From: JASJBU01 sp963797085
Lineage (GTDB): Bacteria > Pseudomonadota > Gammaproteobacteria > Chromatiales > Chromatiaceae
Direction: 5' to 3'
NCBI GenBank assembly: GCA_963797085.1
Contig: CAWCOA010000009.1
Location: 79,307-143,306, forward strand
Length of the DNA: 64,000 bases
Numbering within the stretch: the stretch's first letter is position 1; every line of letters starts with the position of its first letter. The notes beneath the pieces are model-generated. The model made no database searches, was not told the origin of the DNA, and was given only the letters and a program-made list of their open reading frames with translations. A program made the translations under genes and the position numbers. Below, piece by piece: positions 55,790-64,000 of the stretch.

Positions 55790-57142
55790 ATGTCTAAAGA
55801 ACGCAGTGTAACCAGCTCCCGACTTGGCCGGATGACACTTTTGGGTAAGTTGGCTGGTGGCATCGCCGGCAATATGGTCAGCGAAGGGGCACGCCAGCTT
55901 GCACAGGGACATCGTCCCCGCATCAGAGATCTACTGCTGACACCTGAAAATATGCAAAAACTCTCGGATCGGCTGTCGGAAATGCGCGGTGCAGCAATGA
56001 AGGTTGGACAACTGCTCTCCATGGACAGTGGACAAATACTGCCACCGCAACTCACAAGCCTGTTGGCCCAACTGCGCGAGGATGCTCACCAAATGCCATT
56101 GGGACAAGTTGCCGCTGTACTGGAAAAATCCTTGGGGGTAAATTGGCAGGCGCATTTCAGTCGCTTCTCTTTCACACCATTGGCTGCCGCCTCCATCGGG
56201 CAGGTGCATAAAGCAGTCTTGAAGGATGGACGGCAAGTCGCTGTAAAAATTCAGTACCCAGGCATTCGGCGCAGTATTAAGAGTGATGTAGATAATGTTG
56301 CCAGCTTGCTGCGACTATCCAGCGCAATACCGGATGATTTCGATTTCACCCCGCTCCTCGATGAAGCCAAGCGCCAGCTACATGCCGAGGCCGACTATCG
56401 GCAGGAGGCTGCAGCCATTGACCAGTATTCTCGCCTGCTGGCTGGGGATGATCGCTTTGAAACCCTGCAAGTCATTGAATCACTCAGTTCGTCGGAGGTC
56501 TTAACCATGAGCTTTCTCGATGGTCAGCCCATCGAAACCCTGGCCGAGACCACGAAAAAAGAACGAAATGACGCCGCGGCTGCATTATTGGAACTGGCGC
56601 TGTGTGAACTCTTCGATTGGGGCCTGGTGCAAACTGATCCGAACTTTGCCAATTACCTCTATCAACCGGATACAGGCCGCATACAACTCCTCGACTTTGG
56701 AGCAACCCGTGTATATTCCACAGATCAGCAGTCAGCCATACGTAATCTACTATGCGCACTGCTGGAGGGTACTGATGATGATGTGGGACGGAGCGCGGCC
56801 GCCGTTGGTTATGTGGATGAATCCGATCCAATCAGTTACCGAGAACGCATCATCCAACTGCTGCGCACCGCCACTGAACCAGCACGGGCGGCCGACGACT
56901 ATGCCTTTGCCAATTCTGATCTCGCCAAGCGCATGAGCGAGATCGTCCTGGCGTTGCGGCTACAGGAAAAATTTACCCGTATTCCACCACCTGAGATACT
57001 GTTTCTGCACCGTAAACTCGGAGGCCTGTACCTGCTGTTGAGTCGATTACAGGCCAGACTTCCAGTCCGTCAGATCGTTAAGCCTTACCTGGCTGTGACT
57101 CGAGATGTGCTACCGGAGGCAGCTGTGCGTCTGGCCGTCTAG
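55790..57142 (+). CDS. ABC1/AarF (UbiB-like) atypical kinase
   Basis: 450 residues with GAGGAG ahead of the ATG. The ABC1 signature motif is KVGQLLSMDS. Lys of VAVKIQYPGIRRSI, QTDPNFANYL (DPHxxN-like) and LLDFGATR complete the kinase-like fold. UbiB-like proteins support quinone biosynthesis or lipid handling through ATPase activity. It lies 139 bases after the SDR gene and may share its transcript. Confidence 0.92.
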   Translation: MSKERSVTSSRLGRMTLLGKLAGGIAGNMVSEGARQLAQGHRPRIRDLLLTPENMQKLSDRLSEMRGAAMKVGQLLSMDSGQILPPQLTSLLAQLREDAHQMPLGQVAAVLEKSLGVNWQAHFSRFSFTPLAAASIGQVHKAVLKDGRQVAVKIQYPGIRRSIKSDVDNVASLLRLSSAIPDDFDFTPLLDEAKRQLHAEADYRQEAAAIDQYSRLLAGDDRFETLQVIESLSSSEVLTMSFLDGQPIETLAETTKKERNDAAAALLELALCELFDWGLVQTDPNFANYLYQPDTGRIQLLDFGATRVYSTDQQSAIRNLLCALLEGTDDDVGRSAAAVGYVDESDPISYRERIIQLLRTATEPARAADDYAFANSDLAKRMSEIVLALRLQEKFTRIPPPEILFLHRKLGGLYLLLSRLQARLPVRQIVKPYLAVTRDVLPEAAVRLAV

Positions 57143-57487
57143 TCAGATGATCCAGATCGCTTGCTTCAATTCTGACCTTCTCTTTGTGATAACGAAGTGC
57201 TATTGATGGCTGACGGGTGATAGACTGGAGTCTGCTCTCCGATGGTAGCCGGATAAGCCCGGTTGGCACGGCCATTCTATTCTAGAACGCTAAGCGTCGT
57301 TACGAGAACCTGACTCACCCCACCCCGTCCGGTTTAGTGGACAGACAAGGGGATGGAATCTACAAGGTCAGATTGTATGGCTTCACATAATGACTTTTGT
57401 TAGGCCACACAAGTAATCAGTCAGGGCACAAAGCTCAGCAGTTGAAAAACCCGACGGGCGCCTGCCGTAGTCTATTGATACAGACAT
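57143..57487. other. Convergent intergenic region
   Basis: 345 bases between the AarF-like gene and the converging OYE gene. No gene, repeat or strong terminator recognised. Confidence 0.35.
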
Positions 57488-58573
57488 CTATTTGAATGCC
57501 GCATAGTCGGTATATCCCCGGCTGCCAGGCGTATACCAGAGCGACATATCCTGGGCAGGAACCAACGGCCAGTCATTCCTGATGCGTTCGGGCAGGTCCG
57601 GATTGGTGATAAACGGCCGACCAAAGGCAATTACATCCGCATGACCCGCGGCGATGATTGACTCGGCAGCATCCGGCGTATAGCCGCAATTACCGATGAT
57701 CACACCCTTGAACAGGGGTCTGAATTCAGCCAGGGTCATGGGTTCGCCTTTTTCGTGAAAGCCGAATGCCAGGCCATCCATGATGTGCAGGTAGCCCAAG
57801 TTGAGTTTATTGATCTGTTCGGCCACGTAGAGATAGGTTTCTCTGAAATCCTCACTGCCCATATCATTGAATACACCATTCGGTGAGATACGCGCACCCA
57901 CCTGCTCCGGGGGCCAGACCTCTAGAACCGCTTCCAGCACTTCCTTAAAAAAACGAAATCTGTTTTCCAGACTGCCGCCGTATTGGTCATCACGATGATT
58001 GGTCCTTGAATCGAGAAACTGATTGATCAAATAACCATTGGCACCATGCACTTCCACTCCGGAGAATCCTGCCTGTTTGGCATTCTGTGCAGCTTTGCGA
58101 TAGTCATTCACGGTGAGTTTGATTTCATCCACGGATAAGGCGCGAGGCGTTTCATAAGGTTTGCTGCCTAGCGGTGTGTGGATGTGATCACCATTGAGCT
58201 TTATCGCTGAGGCGGAAACAGGCAGTTCCCCGTTATGAAAATCACTGTGGGAGGCTCGGCCACAATGCCACAGTTGCAGAAAAAAAGGCGTACCTGCCGG
58301 GCTGACCTTTTGTGTGACCTGCTGCCAACCCTCGACCATTTCCTCTGTGTAGATTCCGGGTGAATCGATCCAGCCGATGCCCTGGGATGAAATCACCGTC
58401 GCCTCAGTGATGAGGAGGCCAGCTCCGGATCGCTGCAGATAATAATCTCCCATTAAATGATTCGGCACACGCTGCACGCCTGCCCGCCCCCGCGTCATCG
58501 GCGCCAGGGCAATCCGGTTCTTCAAGTGAAGACTTCCCAAGGAGAGCGGTGCAAACAGGTTTGTTGGTTTCAT
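57488..58573 (-). CDS. Old Yellow Enzyme family alkene reductase
   Basis: 361 residues from the ATG at 58573 preceded by AAGAGG; the longer frame upstream overlaps the next gene and is not used. FMN/TIM-barrel landmarks: NRIALAPMTRGRAG, LQLWHCGRASH, GVEVHGANGYLINQFLDS, DQYGGSLENRFRF and GNCGYTPDAAE. It reduces activated C=C bonds with NADPH and is commonly linked to electrophile stress. It lies 23 bases downstream of the retropepsin-like gene, same operon. Confidence 0.93.
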   Translation of the reverse strand: MKPTNLFAPLSLGSLHLKNRIALAPMTRGRAGVQRVPNHLMGDYYLQRSGAGLLITEATVISSQGIGWIDSPGIYTEEMVEGWQQVTQKVSPAGTPFFLQLWHCGRASHSDFHNGELPVSASAIKLNGDHIHTPLGSKPYETPRALSVDEIKLTVNDYRKAAQNAKQAGFSGVEVHGANGYLINQFLDSRTNHRDDQYGGSLENRFRFFKEVLEAVLEVWPPEQVGARISPNGVFNDMGSEDFRETYLYVAEQINKLNLGYLHIMDGLAFGFHEKGEPMTLAEFRPLFKGVIIGNCGYTPDAAESIIAAGHADVIAFGRPFITNPDLPERIRNDWPLVPAQDMSLWYTPGSRGYTDYAAFK

Positions 58574-58596
58574 AGTGTATCCTCTTGGTGAACTTG

Positions 58597-59715
58597 TTAA
58601 TTGCTTTGATCCAGGGTCAGCCGCATCCTGGAAAAATCCAAGGTCAGCAGCGCATCTTGAAAAAAATCGCATGCCAACAAGCCGGCCATGCGAAATCCCA
58701 ATCGATCCTGTAATGAAAAATCTTTCAGCGCCATTCCTTCCACATTATTCCGTTCAAAAGCACCCAGTCTTAGGCTCGACAGCCTGACCCGCCGACCCTC
58801 GACGGCGCCACCTCCGCCGATCCCCGCCTCCTGTTCACCGGCTTGACCTGCCAAACCGGCTGCTTCTGCCGTGACAGAGGAAATCGCGAATGCAGTACCG
58901 GACATGCCGGTATCGATCGCCCACAGAGCAGTCTCCGCATTTTGCATCTGTGCCTGAACCAGGATGAATTGGTGATCAGCAATCCACATGGGGAATTGGT
59001 TTGTCGTTATCTCCGGGGAAAGGGTATTCGCAACCGACTTATCAATACTCAAGCGCAAAGAACCTTGCTTAAAATCCAGCGCAGTTTTGAAGCGGGACAG
59101 CACGGACAAACCCAGAATCCCGTGGATCGGTACGGCGGATGAATACCCAGCGAGGCGGCTTTGCAGATCCAGGTGTTGGGTCACAATGTGATGAATTGCC
59201 AGCTCTCCCAGTTGCAGCGTTTCAATGTACCCATAGGTCACCTTGCTGGACAGACCGCCGGCAAAATAACGCATCTCACTTCCGCCAAGGGGTATACCGG
59301 CAGCGATTGCCAATTTTTCGTCCAACACCAGGTCACTCGCTGCGGTGTCCACCAGCAGATTGAGGACTTTGCCATTGACTTCAGCCTGGATCAACGGCAG
59401 GTTCGACCCTGACAACCAGTCGAGCTCGACGCAATCAACGGCACCTGTAACCTGGCAAATCTCCAGACTGGCCATTACCGCCAATGTCCCTGCCAGGCCC
59501 GAACGTCCTGCGCGCTCATAACACAGGGCAGCCTGGCCGGGTTCATCATTCAATAGATAGGCATCCGCAAGCATTTCCCAATTGGCCCTGGAACGCAGCC
59601 CTTTATTCAGCACTGAGGCAAAATGGCTGATGGCCCGTTGCGCATCGTTATCTAGGAGTGCCAGTCGTCCCAAGCGGGTTTGAATATCCAAACGGCCCGG
59701 ATCCCGCTGCACCAA
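58597..59715 (-). CDS. Tandem retropepsin-like aspartic protease with TPR-like N-terminus
   Basis: Two retropepsin-like halves: LLVDTAASDLV (D123) and WAIDTGMSGTAF (D268), each followed by a hydrophobic-Gly motif (HGILGL; AGLLACDF). An N-terminal TPR-like part contains ISHFASVLNKGLRSRANWEM. The first start in frame is a TTG at 59715; coding character continues upstream to about 59880 (LFAAGQFQAAAELYRE) without an ATG, so the true N-terminus is hidden by a frame error or lost. It is probably periplasmic. The two dyads and long inverted repeat at 59942-60002 lie upstream. Confidence 0.75.
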   Translation of the reverse strand: MVQRDPGRLDIQTRLGRLALLDNDAQRAISHFASVLNKGLRSRANWEMLADAYLLNDEPGQAALCYERAGRSGLAGTLAVMASLEICQVTGAVDCVELDWLSGSNLPLIQAEVNGKVLNLLVDTAASDLVLDEKLAIAAGIPLGGSEMRYFAGGLSSKVTYGYIETLQLGELAIHHIVTQHLDLQSRLAGYSSAVPIHGILGLSVLSRFKTALDFKQGSLRLSIDKSVANTLSPEITTNQFPMWIADHQFILVQAQMQNAETALWAIDTGMSGTAFAISSVTAEAAGLAGQAGEQEAGIGGGGAVEGRRVRLSSLRLGAFERNNVEGMALKDFSLQDRLGFRMAGLLACDFFQDALLTLDFSRMRLTLDQSN

Positions 59716-59941
59716 CTCGCGGTAAAGCTCAGCAGCTGCCTGGAATTGTCCTGCCGCAAACAGGTCATCGGCGTGAGTTTCCTGATGATGATTATCCGAT
59801 TGCAGAACTGCCTCCCATTGAGTTTCCGAAACATCTGTCTGGCAGCCATGGGTGATACTACTCAGATTATCACGAAGATCTTTATTTGATGACTACCCAA
59901 TACGCAAATCTGACATGAACATCTTGCCATCACCACAGATA

Positions 59942-60002
59942 TTGTACAAGTTATTCATGTATTACCTGTCTATAATGTACATTAGATACAATTTTTTGTA
60001 TC
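59942..60002. promoter_or_regulatory. Cluster of three perfect palindromes in a divergent promoter
   Basis: TTGTACAA at 59942-59949, TAATGTACATTA at 59973-59984 and GATACAA-TTTT-TTGTATC at 59985-60002. All share the TTGTA/TACAA theme. They lie 78 bases before the cupredoxin start and upstream of the divergent protease-OYE pair. Confidence 0.8.
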
Positions 60003-60079
60003 ACCCCATCCATGTTCACGAATCGACTCCTAGTCAACCTGGATGAGCGATCACAGTAGTACAAACAGAGGTTTCACCC

Positions 60080-60601
60080 ATGAACAGGCGTTTGAAGTTC
60101 AGATATAACAGATTCATCGCAGGTACGATCTTGGCCTGCAGCTGGTTGGTGAGTAATGCGCAGGCAGAGCTCGGCCGCCCTCATCACCCGGGATACGGGT
60201 ACGGACCGATGACTGGACCATATGGCTACCCCTATTTCCGGCCTCAGGGTGCCTATGCCATACCCAATTCATCCAGGCAAAACTCACCTGCACAAAAACA
60301 GAGCAGGGAGACCGCAAGCGAGGATCGATCAGCTGGCCAGGATGACCTGGTTACAGCAACCGTGACCATCAGTGAGATGCGCTTCGATCCGCCTTGGGTG
60401 ACGATCAAGCCTGGAGGTACAGTCACCTGGAAACAGGTCGGAGAGATGCCCCATGCCATCATTACCAATGACGGTAGCTTAAGCTCACCCCTGTTGGCTG
60501 GTAACAGCGAATTCAGCCACACCTTCGAGGAACCGGGCAGCTACTCCTACCATTGCATCATCCACCCCAGCATGCAGGGTGACATACGTGTGATGAAATA
60601 G
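60080..60601 (+). CDS. Secreted cupredoxin (plastocyanin-like)
   Basis: 173 residues. Signal peptide to NAQA (about 29), a Gly/Tyr/Pro-rich linker (GYGYGPMTGPYGYPYF) and a C-terminal type I copper domain from about 88. The ligands are H125 (MPHAII) and the loop Cys159-His162-Met165 (YHCIIHPSMQG). It would carry electrons in the periplasm. A near twin relic of the copper loop sits at 54.7 kb. Confidence 0.92.
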   Translation: MNRRLKFRYNRFIAGTILACSWLVSNAQAELGRPHHPGYGYGPMTGPYGYPYFRPQGAYAIPNSSRQNSPAQKQSRETASEDRSAGQDDLVTATVTISEMRFDPPWVTIKPGGTVTWKQVGEMPHAIITNDGSLSSPLLAGNSEFSHTFEEPGSYSYHCIIHPSMQGDIRVMK

Positions 60602-60714
60602 ACGCCATGAACCGGAACTCACCCTGTAAACCGCTCTATGAAACACTGTTTGCTGTATCATTTTCCGCAGCTGACCGTGAATTTCACAGATTGAAATGAA
60701 CCGAGTAGTGATTG

Positions 60715-61179
60715 ATGCCCCAACTTCTAATGACCATGCTCCTGCTGCTTTGTCTACATCTGCCACTTGTTGTGATCGCCGTGGATCTGGATAGTCATCT
60801 CTGGCGAGAGCGCCTGCTTTTTCTGATCGCGCCCAGCGCGGAAGATCCAATGGCAGCCCACCAGCTTGAGACTCTTAATCAGCGGGTGGACGCCCTCAAT
60901 GATCGGGATCTGAAAATATTTCAGCTCTATGAGAACAGCCCGAGTCTGTTTGAAGACAAAAAGCTTTCAGATCGAGAGGCTCAGGAGTTGCGCGGCAGAT
61001 TGCGTATTGAACCCGAGACCAGGGCACTCATCCTGATCGGCAAGGATGGCAGTATCAAGCGTCACGCTGCAATCGATATTGAATTACGCGAAATCTTTAT
61101 GCAGATCGATGATATGCCGATGCGGCGTGAGGAGATGCAGGAGAAGATAGAGGCCGGTCAGCCGGTAACACCTCCCTAA
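60715..61179 (+). CDS. DUF4174 protein
   Basis: 154 residues. Signal peptide (LLMTMLLLLCLHLPLVVIA) and a DUF4174 thioredoxin-like domain: LDSHLWRERLLFLIAPS, LILIGKDGSIKRH and IFMQIDDMPMRREEM. No CXXC is present. The ATG at 60715 is preferred to a TTG at 60712. DUF4174 genes often accompany light- or oxidative-stress-induced loci; exact role unknown. Confidence 0.87.
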   Translation: MPQLLMTMLLLLCLHLPLVVIAVDLDSHLWRERLLFLIAPSAEDPMAAHQLETLNQRVDALNDRDLKIFQLYENSPSLFEDKKLSDREAQELRGRLRIEPETRALILIGKDGSIKRHAAIDIELREIFMQIDDMPMRREEMQEKIEAGQPVTPP

Positions 61180-61304
61180 TCTGCCAAGCTGTGTGATCGA
61201 TCATGATTAAAACAGCAGGCAGTCTTTAGCTTCGTTCCAGCTTTGCACATGCTCATATTCTTGGCTTACAACGCTGTCTAAAGAAAGGACTCTGGATTAC
61301 TTCA

Positions 61305-62786
61305 ATGATTGCACGTCATCCTATCAAACCTAAAACGAAGAAAGCCGGTCTCTGTCTGGTGCTTGGAGCCAGCGGCTATATCGGCAGCCATCTGGTTCAG
61401 CGACTTATCGATGAAGGTATACCGGTGCGGGCCAGCTCCCGGGATATCCAGGTGTTGGAATCAAGGGACTGGAGCACTGCGGAATTGGTTGAGGCCGATG
61501 CCCTTGTGCCGGCCAGTCTGGATTCAGCCCTGGCAGGGGTGGAGATCGCCTATTATCTGGTACATTCGATGGGCGCCGGCAAACATTTCGGACAGCTTGA
61601 CCTGCAGGCCGCCTCGAACTTCGCCCGGGCGGCTGAAAACGCCGGCGTTCGACGCATCGTCTACCTGGGAGGACTGGTTCCGGATGATGCTGACAGCGAG
61701 CATATCGTCTCCCGTCAACAAACCGGAGAGCGGTTGCGCCGTGGTAGTGTTCCAGTGATTGAATTGCGCGCCGGTATCGTAGTCGGTGCCGGTTCCGCCG
61801 CCTTCGAGGTGATGAGAGACCTGGTCTATCACCTGCCCCTGATGCTGACGCCGCGCTGGGTGCAGGCCAAGTCGCCACCCATCGCGCTGGACAATCTGCT
61901 GACTTACCTGGTGCAGTTGCCTCGTCTCGATGCTGTTGAGGGGCGCGTGTTCGATGCCGGCGGCCCGGAAACACTCACCTATGCCGCAATGATGCGTATC
62001 CTTGCCGAGGCTGGCGACCGTCGTCCTCCGTGGATCATTCCTCTACCGGTGCTGACGCCGGAACTTTCCTCCTATTGGCTGAGGCTCATCACCGCTGTAC
62101 CCACTAATGTGGCCCGCGCCCTGATCGGAGGTCTTAAACATGATTTCCTTGCCGACGATGCGGAGTTGCGGAGACTGGTGCCCCAACAACTGCTCGGTTT
62201 TCGTGAGGCGGTTGAGGCGGCATTTGCGGCTGAGCGCAGCAGTTCAGGGGTAGTGGCCCGCTGGACCGAGGGCGCCTTTGCCGTACGTAAACAAAGAATT
62301 GACTACGCCTATTACGCCAAGCATGTCGCCCAGAGCGCCGAGAGCAGTGCAAATGCAGCCTCGGTCTGGCGCATAGTCACGGCCATCGGTGGTGACAATG
62401 GTTACTACTATATGAACAGCCTGTGGCAACTCCGTGAGTTACTGAACAGGTTCGCCAGCGGATCGGGGCGCAGCAAGGGACGGCGTCATGCCATTGAACT
62501 ACGCATTGGCGACCGCATCGATTCCTGGAAAGTGCTGGGTTTAGAGCCGGAGAGGCGTCTGAGCCTGTCTTTCGGAATGAAAGCTCCCGGCGCGGGGATG
62601 TTGGAATTCGAACTCGAACCCCTGAAAACAGGAGGAACCCGGCTGACCATGACCGCCCATTGGCATCCCGCCGGCGTCTGGGGATTATTATATTGGTACA
62701 GCTTCGCGCCACTCCACAAACCGATCTTCAAAGGCACAGTGCGCGAGATCTGTCGACGTGCTGAGTCAATGCCCCCTGAAGTCTAA
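61305..62786 (+). CDS. SDR-DUF2867 two-domain oxidoreductase
   Basis: 493 residues. N-terminal extended SDR (LVLGASGYIGSHLVQRLIDE; residues about 15-310) and C-terminal DUF2867/START-like domain (about 330-493; SVWRIVTAIGGDNGYYYMNS, WHPAGVWGLLYWYSFAPLHK). This architecture is common in gammaproteobacterial light-operon neighbourhoods. Substrate unknown; lipid or quinone modification is possible. Confidence 0.9.
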   Translation: MIARHPIKPKTKKAGLCLVLGASGYIGSHLVQRLIDEGIPVRASSRDIQVLESRDWSTAELVEADALVPASLDSALAGVEIAYYLVHSMGAGKHFGQLDLQAASNFARAAENAGVRRIVYLGGLVPDDADSEHIVSRQQTGERLRRGSVPVIELRAGIVVGAGSAAFEVMRDLVYHLPLMLTPRWVQAKSPPIALDNLLTYLVQLPRLDAVEGRVFDAGGPETLTYAAMMRILAEAGDRRPPWIIPLPVLTPELSSYWLRLITAVPTNVARALIGGLKHDFLADDAELRRLVPQQLLGFREAVEAAFAAERSSSGVVARWTEGAFAVRKQRIDYAYYAKHVAQSAESSANAASVWRIVTAIGGDNGYYYMNSLWQLRELLNRFASGSGRSKGRRHAIELRIGDRIDSWKVLGLEPERRLSLSFGMKAPGAGMLEFELEPLKTGGTRLTMTAHWHPAGVWGLLYWYSFAPLHKPIFKGTVREICRRAESMPPEV

Positions 62787-63226
62787 TCTTGAGTCTCTTT
62801 ATCCTATCGAGTGCCCATTAAAAACCCTGATGCGTAAAGCGGAATATCCCACTTCAGGAAAGATTCCATACCTCCGCTGACCACTAAGATTGAGTTATTA
62901 CATCAGTCGTTAGCAGAGCTGAGAGTAAGCGGTTTCGAAAACCGAGTGACGAGCAGCATGGCTGCTGGTTGGCGTCAGTACAAAAAAACCTGGTAACTGC
63001 ACGGTGGTGCCATGTGAGCCTTTTCCCCTCAATTTACAAGGGATATGGCTGCTTGCGAACCACTCATGGATGGTCTAACTTTTGTATATACAATTGATAT
63101 TATATTTGTACGTTATGTACATATATTCTGGATTTGTAGTAGGAATGAGGCTGTGCCAACGAACATCCAGTCGATAGGCCGCAGCATTTTAAAGAACGCG
63201 TGAAAAAAGATAGCCGGAGAATGTAG
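62787..63226. other. Intergenic region before the fasciclin gene
   Basis: 440 bases. No reading frame of interest up to 63060. The A/T-rich part from 63078 contains the palindromes annotated separately. Confidence 0.4.
63082..63120. promoter_or_regulatory. Palindrome TTGTATATACAA and TGTAC repeat before the fasciclin gene
   Basis: TTGTATATACAA (63082-63093) is a perfect 12-bp palindrome. TGTACGTTATGTAC follows at 63108-63120. Both match the box theme seen before the LitR-like gene. The distance to the start codon is about 107 bases. Confidence 0.75.
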
Positions 63227-63913
63227 ATGAAACATATTAATCCAAATCTTGCCAAAACTGTAGCAATGACTAGCCTGTCGCTAGCCCTGTATTCATCTTC
63301 TGCGCTAGCAGGAAATTGTATGAAAAACAAACCTACGGGTGATATGGCTGTTTATAATAATCCATCTGTCATGGCATACAATGGAAAGCAATATAGCAAT
63401 CATCCGGTGATGAAATACTATCTGCCTGTGGTTAATAGCGATACTGCATACAAAAACTACACAAAACCCATGATGTATAAGGCAGCACATCATGAAACTG
63501 CAAAACATGATGATATAGTCAATACAGCTATCTCTGCAGGTAGCTTTAACACGCTGGTGACTGCGATTAAAGCAGCAGATTTAGTCAGCACATTGAAAAG
63601 TGAAGGACCTTTTACTGTTTTTGCTCCGACAGACGAGGCATTCGCAAAGATTCCCAAAGATCAGCTGGACGCCCTGTTGGCAGATAAAAAAGCCTTGACC
63701 AATGTGCTGACCTATCATGTAGTGCCGGGCAAAGTGATGGCGAAAGACGTAGTCAATCTAAACAAGGTTAGGACTGTACAGGGTCAAGAAATCAACATTG
63801 ACATCACCGACGGGGTCAAGGTTGACGGTGCGAATGTTATCAAGACCGATATCATGACCAGCAATGGTGTGATACATGTCATCGACAAGGTAATCTTGCC
63901 TGCTGCTTCTTGA
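63227..63913 (+). CDS. Secreted fasciclin (FAS1) domain protein
   Basis: 228 residues. Ribosome site GGAGAA; signal peptide ending SALA (about 28). A Tyr/Met/Lys-rich linker of about 60 residues (MKYYLPVVNSDTAYKNY) precedes one FAS1 domain (about 95-228): SGFNTL-type SAGSFNTLVTAIKAADLV, GPFTVFAPTDEAFAKIP, LTYHVVPGKVM and GVIHVIDKVILP. FAS1 proteins act in adhesion; single-domain versions recur in light-induced regulons. Confidence 0.93.
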   Translation: MKHINPNLAKTVAMTSLSLALYSSSALAGNCMKNKPTGDMAVYNNPSVMAYNGKQYSNHPVMKYYLPVVNSDTAYKNYTKPMMYKAAHHETAKHDDIVNTAISAGSFNTLVTAIKAADLVSTLKSEGPFTVFAPTDEAFAKIPKDQLDALLADKKALTNVLTYHVVPGKVMAKDVVNLNKVRTVQGQEINIDITDGVKVDGANVIKTDIMTSNGVIHVIDKVILPAAS

Positions 63914-64000
63914 TTGATCATTCATATATTGCCACTAGTAACCCAGGCAGATCAAAGGTGACAGATTTGATTGAAACCTTGGTATAAGATTTCGGAGTCA

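Overview
The window looks like a chromosome segment from a gammaproteobacterium of the sulfur-oxidiser or symbiont type (Chromatiales/Thiodiazotropha-like). This is an inference from family resemblance: methylcitrate-cycle genes with a GntR regulator, an Rnf complex joined to a 2-oxoacid:ferredoxin oxidoreductase, ovothiol biosynthesis, and a LitR/LOV light-response gene set. No rRNA, tRNA or CRISPR array was seen.

Layout. 0.1-3.4 kb: two secreted repeat proteins (FG-GAP and TolB-like propeller), both broken by frameshifts. 3.6-7.0 kb: ovoB-ovoA for ovothiol synthesis. 7.2-10.4 kb: a PhyH-type oxygenase, a dead REP-associated (RAYT) transposase with its terminal inverted repeats, and a secreted repeat protein with a peptidoglycan-binding tail. 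10.7-17.1 kb: the propionate cluster prpE-prpR-prpB-prpC-prpD on the minus strand, with TGTCGACA operator-like sites. 17.4-32.8 kb: one tightly packed minus-strand operon, korA-korB-(PFOR domain VI-like ferredoxin protein)-rnfB-(giant PFOR-like protein)-rnfC-rnfD-rnfG-rnfE-rnfA-(small Cys-rich membrane protein). 33.4-36.8 kb: OmpA lipoprotein, ExeA-type ATPase and coiled-coil/ankyrin protein. 36.8-39.9 kb: insertion-sequence debris around an MscS channel.

39.9-64 kb is a light- and redox-stress region. It starts with a MerR/LitR-like regulator that lacks the cobalamin-coordinating His. Behind it lie the wreckage of the usual photolyase/CFA/DUF3833/chalcone-isomerase-like operon and a short LOV photoreceptor. 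Then come scattered gene groups: NAD(P)-binding/DCC/SRPBCC, DUF2189, TspO, SDR, AarF, OYE, retropepsin-like, cupredoxin, DUF4174, DUF2867 and fasciclin. Perfect dyads of the TTGTA...TACAA type sit in many of the promoter gaps, which suggests one dispersed light regulon. A second intact ovoA with a decayed ovoB partner lies inside this region.

How it may work. Kor would exchange electrons between 2-oxoglutarate/succinyl-CoA and ferredoxin, and Rnf would couple ferredoxin to NAD and an ion gradient. Two PFOR-derived proteins that have lost thiamine-diphosphate and proximal-cluster motifs but keep ferredoxin-type cysteines are built into the same operon, so an electron-wire or scaffold role is the most interesting possibility here. 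In the light region the LOV protein would supply the light sense for the His-less LitR protein, as proposed for Pseudomonas PplA/PplR. Many single-base frameshifts (prpE, prpR, prpB, both PFOR-like genes, the repeat proteins) mean that either the base-level assembly is imperfect or decay is widespread.
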